DNA of 21,995 nucleotides from Collinsella sp. (GCA_019419455.1 DXZW01000019.1:1-21995); one strand, 5' to 3'; shown: positions 13,301 through 20,655, counted from the stretch's first letter. The notes: generated by a model from the letters alone, not told the origin. Numbers and translations: made by a program.

Positions 13301-15123
13301 ATCTGGTAAAGCCCGAGCGTCCGATTCGCGTCGTCGACCAGTGGATGTACCACAGTCGCCTGTACGCCGTGGCCCGTTTTGTGACGATGCGCAACGACCT
13401 GGACCTGATCCAGCTCAATTCCTTCGGCTGCGGCCTCGATGCCCTGACCACCGATCAGGTGCAGGAGATCCTGGAGGCCAGTGGCAAGATCTACACCGTG
13501 CTCAAGATCGACGAGGTATCCAACCTGGGCGCCGCGCGTATCCGTATTCGCTCGCTCATGGCGGCGCTCAAGGACCAGGAGGCCGAGCGCTTGGCCGAGG
13601 CCACGGCCGCGGGCGAGGCCTACGAGCAGGGCGATGCCGCGCCGGTGGCGCCCTCCACGGATGCCCCCGCGTTTGCGAGCCGCAAGTACACGTTTGAGGC
13701 GCAGCGCGAGAGTGCTTCGACTGCGTGGCCCAAGGTGCCCTTTACCGAGCAGATGCGCGACGAGGGCTATACCATCCTGTGCCCGCAGATGGCGCCGATC
13801 CACTTTGACCTGGTCAAAGAGGTATTCCGCGGTGCCGGGTACAACCTGGAGCTGCTGCCCTCGACCGACCACGATGCCGTCGAGGCCGGCCTGCGCTATG
13901 TGAACAATGACATTTGCTACCCGTCGATTCTGGTGACGGGCCAGATTATGGAGGCCATCGAGAGCGGTCGGTACGACCTGTCCAAGACCGCCGTGGTCAT
14001 CAGCCAGACCGGCGGCGGCTGCCGTGCCACCAACTACATCGCGCTCATCCGCAAGGCCCTGCGCGAGAGCGGCCACCCCGAGATCCCGGTGATCTCGCTT
14101 TCGGCCGTGGCACTCGGCGAGGACAACCCCGGCTTTAAGATTACGCCGGCGCTGCTTAAGCAGGCCGTGTACGCGGTGCTCTTTGGCGACGTGATGATGC
14201 AGATGCTCTATCGTTGCCGTCCGTACGAGGCCACGCCCGGTGCGGCGAACGCACTCTACGAGGAGTACATGGCGCGCGCTCGCAAGCTGGCGCCTAAGTT
14301 CAACCGCCACAACTACACCAAGCTGTGCCGCGAGGCCATCCGCGCGTTCGACACCATGCCGCTCGTGGGCGAGGGCACCAAGCCGCGCGTGGGCGTGGTC
14401 GGTGAGATCTTGGTCAAGTTCCATCCCACGGCTAACAACCACGTGGTCGATGTCATTGAGCGCGAGGGCTGCGAGGCCGTGGTGCCGGGCCTGCTCGACT
14501 TCTTCCTGTACTCCATGAGCAACGCCGAGCTACAGAAGGACGAGCTGGGAAGCTCTGCTACCACGCGTGCGGGTATGCAGGCGCTTATTAAGCTCGTGGA
14601 CTGGATGCGCACGCCGGTGGAGGAGATGCTCGAGAAGTCCCGCCGCTTTGAGGCGCCCGAGCGCATCGGTACCATGGCCGACAAGGCCCGTACGGTACTT
14701 TCGGTGTGCAACAACATGGGCGAGGGCTGGCTGCTCACGGCCGAGATGCTCGACCTGATCGATCACGGTGCGCCCAACATCATCTGCACGCAGCCCTTCG
14801 CGTGCCTGCCCAATCACGTGGTGGGCAAGGCCGTAATCAAGGAGCTGCGCCGCCAACATCCCGAGAGCAACATCGTCGCGGTGGACTACGACCCCGGCGC
14901 GTCCGAGGTCAACCAGCTCAACCGTATTAAGCTCATGATCAGCGTGGCCAAGGAGAACATGCGCGCCGGTAAGGGCTTTAAGCTCGAGAAGGTGGCGCCG
15001 CTCGCGATGGACGAGGTCACCGGCCAGATGCGTGCCCACGATGGCTGCGTGAGCTGCGGGCCGGCCAGCGAGGAGGCCGTTGCATCGGTCGCCAAGCGTC
15101 TGGGACGTGGCATTAAGAAGTAA
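10342..15123 (+). CDS. Fused acyl-CoA dehydratase activase (two BadF/HgdC ATPase domains plus DUF2229 and HgdB-like part)
   Basis: This 1593-residue protein belongs to the giant activases related to the ATP-driven electron activator of 2-hydroxyacyl-CoA dehydratases. An Ala-rich helical leader (1-80) precedes ATPase domain 1 (LHLGIDVGSTTVK at 85-97, C205 in NGTCAGGTG, C244 in SRCGVFAKTD) and ATPase domain 2 (FIGIDAGSTTMK at 401-412, C525 and C529, C564 in SRCTVFMNS). C205/C244 and C525/C564 match the cysteines that hold the [4Fe-4S] cluster between subunits in HgdC, so one chain may form the cluster by itself. A small Cys motif (CGRCSNNC, 686-693) and a DUF2229 region from about 760 follow; the C-terminal third resembles HgdB/HgdA-type dehydratase chains (NNDICYPSILVTGQ). 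The substrate is not known. RBS AGGAGAG; strong terminator downstream. Its 3' end is partly duplicated at 20333-20589. Confidence 0.88.
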   Translation: MSKLVEGIKDRMVAAAREAAPAVVDAAHKAATAAAEKVAEAVADAKNAAGETSIASEPATAAEPVAAAHAPEGAIFNPENARGNLHLGIDVGSTTVKLAVLNDDNQIVYAKYQRHHTDVRACARDLFEGAATVLPAAQITCAITGSGGLLLSQWLDLEFVQEVIASKRAVETLIPATDVAIELGGEDAKIIYFDNGIEQRMNGTCAGGTGAFIDQMATLLHTDASGLNELAANATTIYPIASRCGVFAKTDVQPLLNEGARPEDVAASIFQAVVTQTISGLACGRPIRGNVAFLGGPLQYLSELRHRFYLTLNLDEEHRIVPQNAHLFVASGAAMAHESNKLSTFPQLIEAIDALGDTQGAEVERLDPLFATDEDFAEFKTRHDQEVVPKGKLDGYTGRVFIGIDAGSTTMKAALVGEDGQLLHTWYGNNNGDILGTAKVIMADFYNHIPAGCTIGHVTTTGYGEALLIEALKADSGEIETVAHLRGAKAFLPGVEFILDIGGQDMKCLRVKDGVIEHIMLNEACSSGCGSFIESFAVSMNMDVRAFADAAIHAKAPVDLGSRCTVFMNSRVKQAQKEGATVGDIAAGLSYSVIKNALFKVIKLRDPKEIGSQVIVQGGTFMSDATLRAFEQLTGVHAVRPDIAGCMGAYGAALLARDRAGADGTSTILSAEDIAHLTVTQKHVRCGRCSNNCQLTVNDFGGGRRFITGNRCEKGAGHKKQKTEAPNLFKKKNELLFNREVLSPDEAPRGTVGIPRALNMYENYPFWHAFFTRLGFSVQLSDQSSKKTYQAGIESMPSESVCYPAKMSHGHVMNLIDRDVDFIWMPCVRWERKEDPTAGNCYNCPIVMSYPTALALNIDEIREQNIEFLYPFVPYHDKTELKRRLYQVLAVDRVADAQAGRGRVRGPKITRSEVDAAVNAAFEADARFHEDVQTMGEEALKWVEDHGGHGIVLAGRPYHNDPEINHALPELISSFGFAVFTEDSLAHLVKPERPIRVVDQWMYHSRLYAVARFVTMRNDLDLIQLNSFGCGLDALTTDQVQEILEASGKIYTVLKIDEVSNLGAARIRIRSLMAALKDQEAERLAEATAAGEAYEQGDAAPVAPSTDAPAFASRKYTFEAQRESASTAWPKVPFTEQMRDEGYTILCPQMAPIHFDLVKEVFRGAGYNLELLPSTDHDAVEAGLRYVNNDICYPSILVTGQIMEAIESGRYDLSKTAVVISQTGGGCRATNYIALIRKALRESGHPEIPVISLSAVALGEDNPGFKITPALLKQAVYAVLFGDVMMQMLYRCRPYEATPGAANALYEEYMARARKLAPKFNRHNYTKLCREAIRAFDTMPLVGEGTKPRVGVVGEILVKFHPTANNHVVDVIEREGCEAVVPGLLDFFLYSMSNAELQKDELGSSATTRAGMQALIKLVDWMRTPVEEMLEKSRRFEAPERIGTMADKARTVLSVCNNMGEGWLLTAEMLDLIDHGAPNIICTQPFACLPNHVVGKAVIKELRRQHPESNIVAVDYDPGASEVNQLNRIKLMISVAKENMRAGKGFKLEKVAPLAMDEVTGQMRAHDGCVSCGPASEEAVASVAKRLGRGIKK

Positions 15124-15151
15124 CTGGCCTGCTTTGGGCTAGATATGAGAC

Positions 15152-15189
15152 AAACGGGTGGTAGCCGTACCGGCTACCACCCGTTTTTG
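15152..15189 (+). terminator. Strong intrinsic terminator of the activase operon
   Basis: ACGGGTGGTAGCCG (15154-15167) pairs perfectly with CGGCTACCACCCGT (15171-15184) around a 3-base loop, followed by a T run; A bases on the left allow some function in the opposite direction. It lies 30 bases after the activase stop. The left arm and loop recur at 20571-20589 in the decayed copy. Confidence 0.9.
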
Positions 15190-15413
15190 CTGGACATATG
15201 TTGCGTAAATGGGCTTGTTGACGCCTTCAGCGGACTCGTATTTCGGAAGTGGGGCACAGTTTTGTGGGTGGTGAGTGGGTCACTGATTTGCCAAGAGTCT
15301 GCCGGCCCTTGTTGTTTTCTCTCGGAATACTACAAAAAACTCGGGGCTGGCCCACGCTTCCGTTCTGGCGGAATGCGATGCTGTTTTGCATAGAATTAGT
15401 ACGCCCGCCATGT
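15190..15413. other. Intergenic stretch, left edge of the AT-rich island
   Basis: No gene with a ribosome site or a known family was found. Composition changes from GC-rich to AT-rich across this stretch, and the island genes begin at its right end. No integrase, tRNA gene or clear attachment repeat was seen. Confidence 0.5.
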
Positions 15414-16370
15414 TCAGCCGGAAAGGTCTCCTTCTTCAGCGCTTTTTAAACAGCGGGATAGCTGGCGTGCCTCAAGTTGAATGCAGCTTATCGCGTGATG
15501 AGTTTGCGCTTGGACATCGTTTGAATTTGAAGCACAGTAAAAAGGGATTGATAATCTATCTTGTTTGCCTAGGCAAACGATTTTTGCTGGATAGCCTATC
15601 CTGATTTGAGACGTTTGCGAGGCTATGGTCAAAATAACCCCATGCTTACGAATGAGAAAATCGGACAAATTGTGCCGGTCTGCTAAGTTAATACTCTCGT
15701 AGCGGGGGAAAAGGCCCAGATGGTTAAATGCTGAGTCTATTCTTTTTCGACAATATCGAATGTCACAGGTGTTTGCAATTGGATATTGAGCCACCGCGTT
15801 TAGATTCGCTGCTGCGTGACTAGCTAATGGGTGATTGCTTTCAACGAGGAGGTTGACTTCGGCGTTCAATAAAAAATGCGATTCAAAAAGATTGGTGTCT
15901 ACTTGCCCAGCGACAATCGCAATGTCGATTTGTCCGTCAAGTAGAAGGGATAAGCACGTTCCGCCGTCGTCGTATCTGGAAACAGCAAATTTACCACCGT
16001 TGTACTTTTTCGAGAGCCGGTTTAGTGTGGGCTGGTTGAACCAGCTTGTGAGTATTGGTGGTAGTCCGACTGCAACGCGTGTCAAATGTGTCTGGATTAT
16101 TTTTATCTTTTCACGCGTGATTTGCGCATACGCTTGAATTCCCTCAATTGAAGCTAGTGCATCTAATGCTATAGGAAGGATTTCCTCTCCATAGTTTGTT
16201 AGATGTAGAATACTGCCTCTTTTTTCGAACAGCTTCAGACCAAGTTCAGATTCCAATGCTCGAATGCCTTTTGAAACAGCTTGCGGCGAAACGCTTAATA
16301 TAGTTGCTGCATCCGAGTAATTCTGACAATCAAATACCTTTATGAAATACTGCAGCTGAACAACATTCAC
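15414..16370 (-). CDS. LysR-family transcriptional regulator
   Basis: The 318-residue protein begins with a LysR winged helix-turn-helix: LQYFIKVFDCQNYSDAA, then VSPQAVSKGIRALESELG (27-44) and LKLFEKRG (45-52). The remainder fits the periplasmic-binding-like effector domain (ILTSWFNQP, DGQIDIAIVAGQV). The start is GTG at 16368-16370, with AAGGAA about eight bases upstream on the minus strand. It is divergent from the Cys-rich peptide operon across 158 bases that contain a palindrome (16435-16447). This is the classic arrangement for a LysR activator and its target. Effector unknown. Codon use is AT-rich like the rest of the island. Confidence 0.88.
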   Translation of the reverse strand: MNVVQLQYFIKVFDCQNYSDAATILSVSPQAVSKGIRALESELGLKLFEKRGSILHLTNYGEEILPIALDALASIEGIQAYAQITREKIKIIQTHLTRVAVGLPPILTSWFNQPTLNRLSKKYNGGKFAVSRYDDGGTCLSLLLDGQIDIAIVAGQVDTNLFESHFLLNAEVNLLVESNHPLASHAAANLNAVAQYPIANTCDIRYCRKRIDSAFNHLGLFPRYESINLADRHNLSDFLIRKHGVILTIASQTSQIRIGYPAKIVCLGKQDRLSIPFYCASNSNDVQAQTHHAISCIQLEARQLSRCLKSAEEGDLSG

Positions 16371-16528
16371 CAGAATTTCCTTAGGTTGAATTTTTAATCA
16401 GACTAAGTGTAAATTAAAAAATGTTAAACAAGGCAAACAAATTGTTTCATCTAGTACAAAAAGTTATCAAACAGCTTTTGACTTTTTGACCAAAGTATAA
16501 CTAGGCCTAAAACGAGAAAGGAGCCATT
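16371..16528. promoter_or_regulatory. Divergent control region between LysR gene and RiPP operon
   Basis: The AT-rich gap holds the perfect palindrome AAACAA-A-TTGTTT (16435-16447), a LysR-box-like T-N11-A type site, and a TATAAC -10 candidate (16496-16501) preceded by two overlapping TTGAC-like stretches (16478-16490) whose spacing (12 bases or less) is too short for a normal -35. A promoter with a good -10 and poor -35 beside a LysR palindrome is typical of activator-dependent control. Confidence 0.5.
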
Positions 16529-16699
16529 GTGGATTGGATACAGCCAACTCAAACACCTGACGATATTGCTTTGCTATCAAGTTGGTGTCCTTGTCAGGGC
16601 GCAAAATGTCAGGGGCGCTGTAATCCCTGGGGGATGTGTACCGTGTACACGGGCGGGAATTGCCGCGCATTTCAATATTGCGGTATACACGTAAGCTAG
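16529..16699 (+). CDS. Cys-rich RiPP precursor peptide 1 (56 aa)
   Basis: The GTG start follows AAAGGAG (16517-16523) by five bases. The peptide starts MDWIQPTQTPDD, a short acidic leader, and then carries seven cysteines at 20, 22, 27, 31, 37, 45 and 51 in a Gly-rich, mixed core that ends CGIHVS. The CxC and CxxxC spacings recall sactipeptides and Clo7bot-like Cys-rich peptides matured by radical SAM enzymes. No signal peptide or membrane helix is present, so export must use the neighbouring ABC protein. The opening M-acidic-aromatic-I-Q matches precursor 2, which supports the GTG start. I do not recognise a named family; expected modification is thioether (Cys to alpha, beta or gamma carbon), by inference from the adjacent enzyme. 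Confidence 0.75.
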   Translation: MDWIQPTQTPDDIALLSSWCPCQGAKCQGRCNPWGMCTVYTGGNCRAFQYCGIHVS

Positions 16700-16707
16700 G
16701 AGCTTCG

Positions 16708-16872
16708 ATGGAATATATTCAAAAGCCAGTGAATACTCAGATGCCTGCTTCGTCTCGAGATATTTCTACGTGTGTGTCCTGTGCAGCGCATATTTGTTGG
16801 AGTTATTCAGGGGGAGGACCGTGTGGCCTGAGGATCTGCATTACCAAATTCTGTGGCTGGAATTACTCCTAA
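16708..16872 (+). CDS. Cys-rich RiPP precursor peptide 2 (54 aa)
   Basis: The ATG follows AGGAG (16698-16702), which overlaps the stop codon of precursor 1, so the two are translated together. The peptide starts MEYIQKPVNTQMPASSRDIS and then has six cysteines at 22, 25, 30, 39, 44 and 49, with a Gly-rich centre (SGGGP) and a CGWNYS end. The leader form M-x-aromatic-I-x-K-P resembles, from memory, leaders of Clo7bot-type Cys-rich peptides. The core differs greatly from precursor 1 apart from the opening and the closing CG, so the two are not a recent duplication. They may act as a two-component bacteriocin or as two independent products of one enzyme. Confidence 0.75.
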   Translation: MEYIQKPVNTQMPASSRDISTCVSCAAHICWSYSGGGPCGLRICITKFCGWNYS

Positions 16873-16910
16873 TGGCAGGTTGATATATTGAAATATGCAA
16901 CGGAGTAGAA

Positions 16911-18170
16911 ATGAAACAGTCTCGCTTTAATGTAATCGATAAAGGTAATCAGCCTACGCTGGTATATAACTCTTACTCCGGCGCAATTGTTGCGTTGGAT
17001 GCGGAATACGAGAAGGCGCTATTTGCGAATGGGGCTAATGGCCCTTCGGAAATTGTCGACAATTTGATGGACGCGGGGTTGTTGGTTTCCGACGGACTTG
17101 ACGAAATCGAACATTTAAAAGAGATATCATCGGCCTGTCGCATGCAATCAAAATCACTTTCATTTACGATAGCTCCGACATTGAATTGTAATTTCAGGTG
17201 TCCGTATTGTTATGAGGACGGCAAGCGTTATGGTTCAATGAGCGACCAGTGCGTCGATCAGGTAATAAAGCATATCAATGGCATGGCTTTAGACAATCAG
17301 GCAGACAGTTTGCAGATTGCCTGGTATGGCGGCGAGCCTTTATTGGCGATTGAGACGGTGGAGAAGATTACGCGCGGAATCCGAAGTGATGAAATCTTAT
17401 TTAACGCCAGCATGGTGACCAATGGTTATTTCTTAGATGGGAAAACGGCGGAGTTGCTTGCAAAAAATGGGGTCACGCACGTTCAGGTGACTGTCGATGG
17501 TCCGCCTGAAATACACAATCAACGAAGATGTCTTCCTTCTGGCGGTGATACGTTCAACCGTATTATCGATAACGTAAAAAGAGCTAGTGCGTACTTCAAT
17601 GTCATCTTAAGAGTTAATGTTGATCCGACGAACGGTGATCAGATTGATCGCTTGATTGATTCGCTTGATCAAAAAGGTCTTCGTAATAGAGTAAAACTGT
17701 ATTTAGCGGCAGTAGATGATATAAATGGGGCATGCGCTAACTCTCCGTGCTATTCAGAGGACGAATTTGCCTCGATTGAAGCATCCTGTTTGTCTCGCTA
17801 CAAAATGACGGGGTACATGGATCCGTTTCTTCCAGGCTTTAATCCGACCATATGCGGAGCCGTCAATAAATATTCAGAAGTTATTGGACCAGATGGTTCC
17901 TTATATAAATGCTGGAATGAAATAGGATATTCCGACAGAAGTTATGGCAGCATCTTTGAAAGCGTAGCGAGTAACGCATTCGAAGTTTCCAAATGGAATG
18001 CTTATGACTTTTGTTCAGATTCAGAATGTCTTAACTGCTCGCTTCTTCCTATGTGCATGGGTGGCTGTCCCTTCACCAGGCTGTATGAAAATAAGACAAG
18101 CTGCGTATCTGCAAGAAAGAACTGTATAAAAGTAATGAGGGCGGCCTATGATTTCAAGCATAAGAAGTGA
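16911..18170 (+). CDS. Radical SAM/SPASM peptide maturase
   Basis: The 419-residue enzyme has an N-terminal region (1-80) that could bind the precursor leader, a radical SAM core with C93-x3-C97-x2-C100 (TLNCNFRCPYCYED) and GGEPL at 140-144, and a complete SPASM region for auxiliary [4Fe-4S] clusters: C315-x13-G329-x4-C334, then C373-x2-C376-x5-C382-x3-C386, and C398/C405. Enzymes of this kind make sulfur-to-carbon thioether crosslinks in Cys-rich peptides (sactipeptides, ranthipeptides), which fits the two Cys-rich peptides directly upstream. RBS GGAG at 16902-16905. The gene overlaps the start of the ABC gene by 23 bases. AT-rich codon use. The linkage type cannot be decided from sequence. 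Confidence 0.9.
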   Translation: MKQSRFNVIDKGNQPTLVYNSYSGAIVALDAEYEKALFANGANGPSEIVDNLMDAGLLVSDGLDEIEHLKEISSACRMQSKSLSFTIAPTLNCNFRCPYCYEDGKRYGSMSDQCVDQVIKHINGMALDNQADSLQIAWYGGEPLLAIETVEKITRGIRSDEILFNASMVTNGYFLDGKTAELLAKNGVTHVQVTVDGPPEIHNQRRCLPSGGDTFNRIIDNVKRASAYFNVILRVNVDPTNGDQIDRLIDSLDQKGLRNRVKLYLAAVDDINGACANSPCYSEDEFASIEASCLSRYKMTGYMDPFLPGFNPTICGAVNKYSEVIGPDGSLYKCWNEIGYSDRSYGSIFESVASNAFEVSKWNAYDFCSDSECLNCSLLPMCMGGCPFTRLYENKTSCVSARKNCIKVMRAAYDFKHKK

Positions 18171-19722
18171 TGCGGACTCAACGGCGCTCTTCGATTATCT
18201 GCCATATTTCAGACTTGGGTTTTCTTCCCAATTGCTTCTGGTTATAGTCTTCGCGTTGTGCTTAATAATATCTGGAATGATGGCTTCTGTATCCCCGCTG
18301 CTTACGAGCGCTCTGGTTGACAATATATCTAAAAAAACATCTTACGATTCTATCATGATTAGCAGCGCTCTAATTGGTTTTGCGGCACTAATCGATATTG
18401 TTGTCAGTTATTTAAGCACCCTTCTTTCAATGCGGATAACGACCGTGGCTGCATACTCGATTGTTCGAAGTAAAATCGATGAGCTCGTTCGGATGCCTTT
18501 TGAGTTATATTTTGAGCAGGAGTCAGCTGAAAAAACTCAACAAATTTGTTCAGATGCCAATACTGTGGCTTCCTTCGGATTGTCGGTGCTCCAGACGGTA
18601 CTTCTTGCGGTTGTCCAGCTAGGTATCAGTTTTATTTTTCTCTATGGATGCTCCGTAGCGCTCTTTTGGGTTTCCGTGACATTTTGCATCTTGTATGCAA
18701 TTGCTTATGCTTTATTCAGAAAACCGCTTTTTGTTTCAGGTCTGACCTTTAAGGAGGAGCAGTCCCTGTATTTCGGAAAAGTGGAGTCCGTACTTGCGCA
18801 TCAGAGATTTTTGTATGTTAATGTGCTATTCGAAAGAGCATTGAAATCCATAGATAGCTTTTTTTCGTCTTTGCTGCACGCCGGAGTCGCCTATCAAAGT
18901 GTCGTTTCGAGATTTCAGGCAACGGATTCCTTTGCTGCGGCTGCGTCCCAGGTGACTATTCTTTTGATTTCGGCTTTCTATGTAATGCAAGGAAGCATGA
19001 GTGTAGGCCAACTTGTTGCCGTTTCGAGCTACATGGCTTTAATGCTATCTGCCGTGAGGTCAATCTACGGTATAGGTAGTAGCGTACAAGACTGCTTCTC
19101 ATCGATATCTCGTCTAAATGCCTCTAAATTGCCTTTGGCTGTTGCTGGAGAGGAGCTCTTGGAGATCGATTGCATCGAATTGCATAATTTTGGTTTTACA
19201 TTAAATGAAAAGTGTCTCTACAATAACTTGAATCTCAGGTTTGACAAAGGAAAGCTCTATGCTCTTGTGGGGATTAATGGCTCGGGCAAAACGAGCCTTG
19301 CGTACTTATTAATGGGTTGTTTCAATTCGGGTTACGGTGGGGCTATTTCCTACAACGGTAAGGCCCAAGAAGAAATCAACTGCGAGCACCTTAGGCGGAA
19401 TCTAGTTTCGTTTGCCGAACAAACCCCGATATCAGTAAAGGATTTTCTTAGCGATAGAAATTTTCCTTCTATCGAAAAGAAGAGGTGCGGAGGAATGTCT
19501 CCTGGGGAACTGAAACAATTGGAAATTAGGCGGGTCTTGGAAAAGAAGGCAGACGTCTATTTATTCGATGAGCCAACAGCATCACTTGATATTGCTCATA
19601 AAGAAGCTCTGATAAATGCTGTGAAGGAACTGCGCAAGCACAAGATTGTCATTGTTATTACACACGATATGGACCTAATAGCAGCTAGTGATGAGGTGGT
19701 AGAGCTTGGGAAAAGCGACTGA
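18148..19722 (+). CDS. ABC exporter, fused membrane and ATPase domains, no peptidase
   Basis: This 524-residue half transporter has a membrane domain of about six segments (20-315) and an ATPase domain from about 340: Walker A GINGSGKTS (375-383), Q425, a variant signature MSPGE (450-454), Walker B VYLFDEP (470-476), and H506. The distance from Walker A Lys to the signature is about 70 residues, against roughly 100 in most exporters, so the helical subdomain is short. The protein begins directly with the membrane domain, without a C39 peptidase, so leader cleavage needs another protease. ATG at 18148 lies within the end of the maturase gene, and its stop is followed after four bases by the next gene. 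Export of the mature peptides is the likely role. Confidence 0.85.
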   Translation: MISSIRSDADSTALFDYLPYFRLGFSSQLLLVIVFALCLIISGMMASVSPLLTSALVDNISKKTSYDSIMISSALIGFAALIDIVVSYLSTLLSMRITTVAAYSIVRSKIDELVRMPFELYFEQESAEKTQQICSDANTVASFGLSVLQTVLLAVVQLGISFIFLYGCSVALFWVSVTFCILYAIAYALFRKPLFVSGLTFKEEQSLYFGKVESVLAHQRFLYVNVLFERALKSIDSFFSSLLHAGVAYQSVVSRFQATDSFAAAASQVTILLISAFYVMQGSMSVGQLVAVSSYMALMLSAVRSIYGIGSSVQDCFSSISRLNASKLPLAVAGEELLEIDCIELHNFGFTLNEKCLYNNLNLRFDKGKLYALVGINGSGKTSLAYLLMGCFNSGYGGAISYNGKAQEEINCEHLRRNLVSFAEQTPISVKDFLSDRNFPSIEKKRCGGMSPGELKQLEIRRVLEKKADVYLFDEPTASLDIAHKEALINAVKELRKHKIVIVITHDMDLIAASDEVVELGKSD

Positions 19723-19726
19723 AATA

Positions 19727-20305
19727 ATGCGCCTGGGGGCACGTTATCTACTGGGTACGATGGTTGCTAGCGTGCCGTGGGCCATTTGGGTTATTGCAAA
19801 AGGATCTCCCGCTTGGCTGTGCTCTACAGGGGCGCTCTTTTGTGCGTTGGTAGTCTATCTTTTTGCAACTCGGGGCGCTGTTTCCCGCGATAAGACCAAG
19901 CAGCGTGGGATTCTTTTGGGATGGCAGTTCATTTTCATCGTATTTATTATTATGGCCGCTATGCTCGATATAGGTGGAAAATCAATATCCAGATGGGTAT
20001 TGGTCTGTTCGGTTTCAGTTTTGCATGAGCTGTTATTTAGGTACGTATTTTTATTTGAATACACAATCGTCGGAATAGTTCGGCCGTTTTGTATAAGGGC
20101 ATTTGTACAGTCGATTCTATGGGCATTGCTTCTCGTGACTCAACAGTGTTTAATCGGGGCACCCACAAATTACATCATTGCAATGATGGGGGGCTATCTT
20201 TGTCTGGGCCTTATTTTTGCGCTGCTCGTGCGAAAAACAGGGACAGTGTGCCCGTCTCTTTTAGCCATGATGTTTCTGGATTTTATCAACCTCCTAGCTC
20301 TTTGA
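19727..20305 (+). CDS. CPBP/CAAX-protease-like membrane protein, degenerate active site
   Basis: This 192-residue, strongly hydrophobic protein has about five to six membrane segments. The stretch VLHELLFRYVF (99-109) resembles motif 1 of the CPBP intramembrane protease family (EExxxR), with the first Glu replaced by His. The positions expected for the family histidines of motifs 2 and 3 (ILWALLLV and LLAMMFLDFIN) lack His. It may therefore be an inactive relative that acts in immunity, or have an altered metal site. CPBP proteins occur in bacteriocin clusters as leader peptidases or immunity proteins. The ATG at 19727 is four bases after the ABC stop; a TTG at 19706 is possible. Family call is moderate; an unrelated immunity protein remains possible. 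Confidence 0.6.
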   Translation: MRLGARYLLGTMVASVPWAIWVIAKGSPAWLCSTGALFCALVVYLFATRGAVSRDKTKQRGILLGWQFIFIVFIIMAAMLDIGGKSISRWVLVCSVSVLHELLFRYVFLFEYTIVGIVRPFCIRAFVQSILWALLLVTQQCLIGAPTNYIIAMMGGYLCLGLIFALLVRKTGTVCPSLLAMMFLDFINLLAL

Positions 20306-20332
20306 GTTACGGATAAAATCTTCAGGTGTTGG

Positions 20333-20589
20333 CGCCATGGCCGACAAGGCCCGCACGGTGCTTTCGGTATGTAATAACATGGGCGAGGTCTGGCTGCTCA
20401 CGGCCGAGATACTCGACCTGATCAATCGCGGTGCGTCCAACATCATCTGCACGCAGCCCTTCGCCTGCCTGCGATTCGGTTAGCGAGGAGGCCGTGGCAT
20501 CGGTCGCAAAGCGTCTGTGACGCGGTATTAAGAAGTAGCCGACCTCTTCGGGCTAGATATGAGACGAAAGGGTGGTAGCCGTACCGGCT
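20333..20589 (+). pseudogene. Decayed second copy of the activase 3' end and terminator
   Basis: Bases 20337-20472 match 14674-14809 with about 11 differences, and 20482-20589 match 15067-15175 with roughly a dozen differences and a 1-base gap. The 248 bases between the blocks in the intact gene are deleted, which shifts the frame; block 1 runs into a TAG near 20480, and in block 2 the codon GGA near the gene end is TGA. The last matching bases include the left arm and loop of the terminator (compare 15154-15175); the right arm is replaced by unrelated sequence. It cannot encode a functional protein. The divergence shows it is not a fresh target duplication. Confidence 0.88.
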
Positions 20590-20655
20590 GCGGCGATCGC
20601 GTCGAAAATGTTGGTGTAAGGGTGGCTCCCCAGCGCCCGTTTAACGAAGAACGGC

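Larger units (their letters stand above)
15185..20332. mobile_element. AT-rich genomic island carrying a RiPP cluster
   Basis: All genes here have visibly lower GC and AT-richer third positions than the genes on both sides. The segment lies between the intact 3' end of the activase gene (ending 15175 within the terminator) and a decayed copy of the same gene end (20333-20589). No recombinase gene is included, so the entry route is probably homologous exchange or deletion between gene copies, not self-driven integration. The limits are approximate. Confidence 0.6.

Noticed and set aside
10267..14442. 1391-codon open frame on the minus strand opposite the activase gene
   Set aside because: It lies wholly opposite a gene with clear domains and exists because of the GC-rich codon pattern. 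It shows no ribosome site or recognisable family.
15554..15569. Perfect palindrome GTTTGCCTAGGCAAAC within the LysR gene
   Set aside because: It lies near the 3' end of the coding region, away from any promoter I can see, and such a palindrome can arise by chance. It shares GGCAAAC with the divergent control region, but this is too little to call an operator.
15185..20332. Island as a self-mobile integrative element or prophage
   Set aside because: No integrase, relaxase, phage structural gene or tRNA target is visible; only cargo genes and a duplicated gene end.
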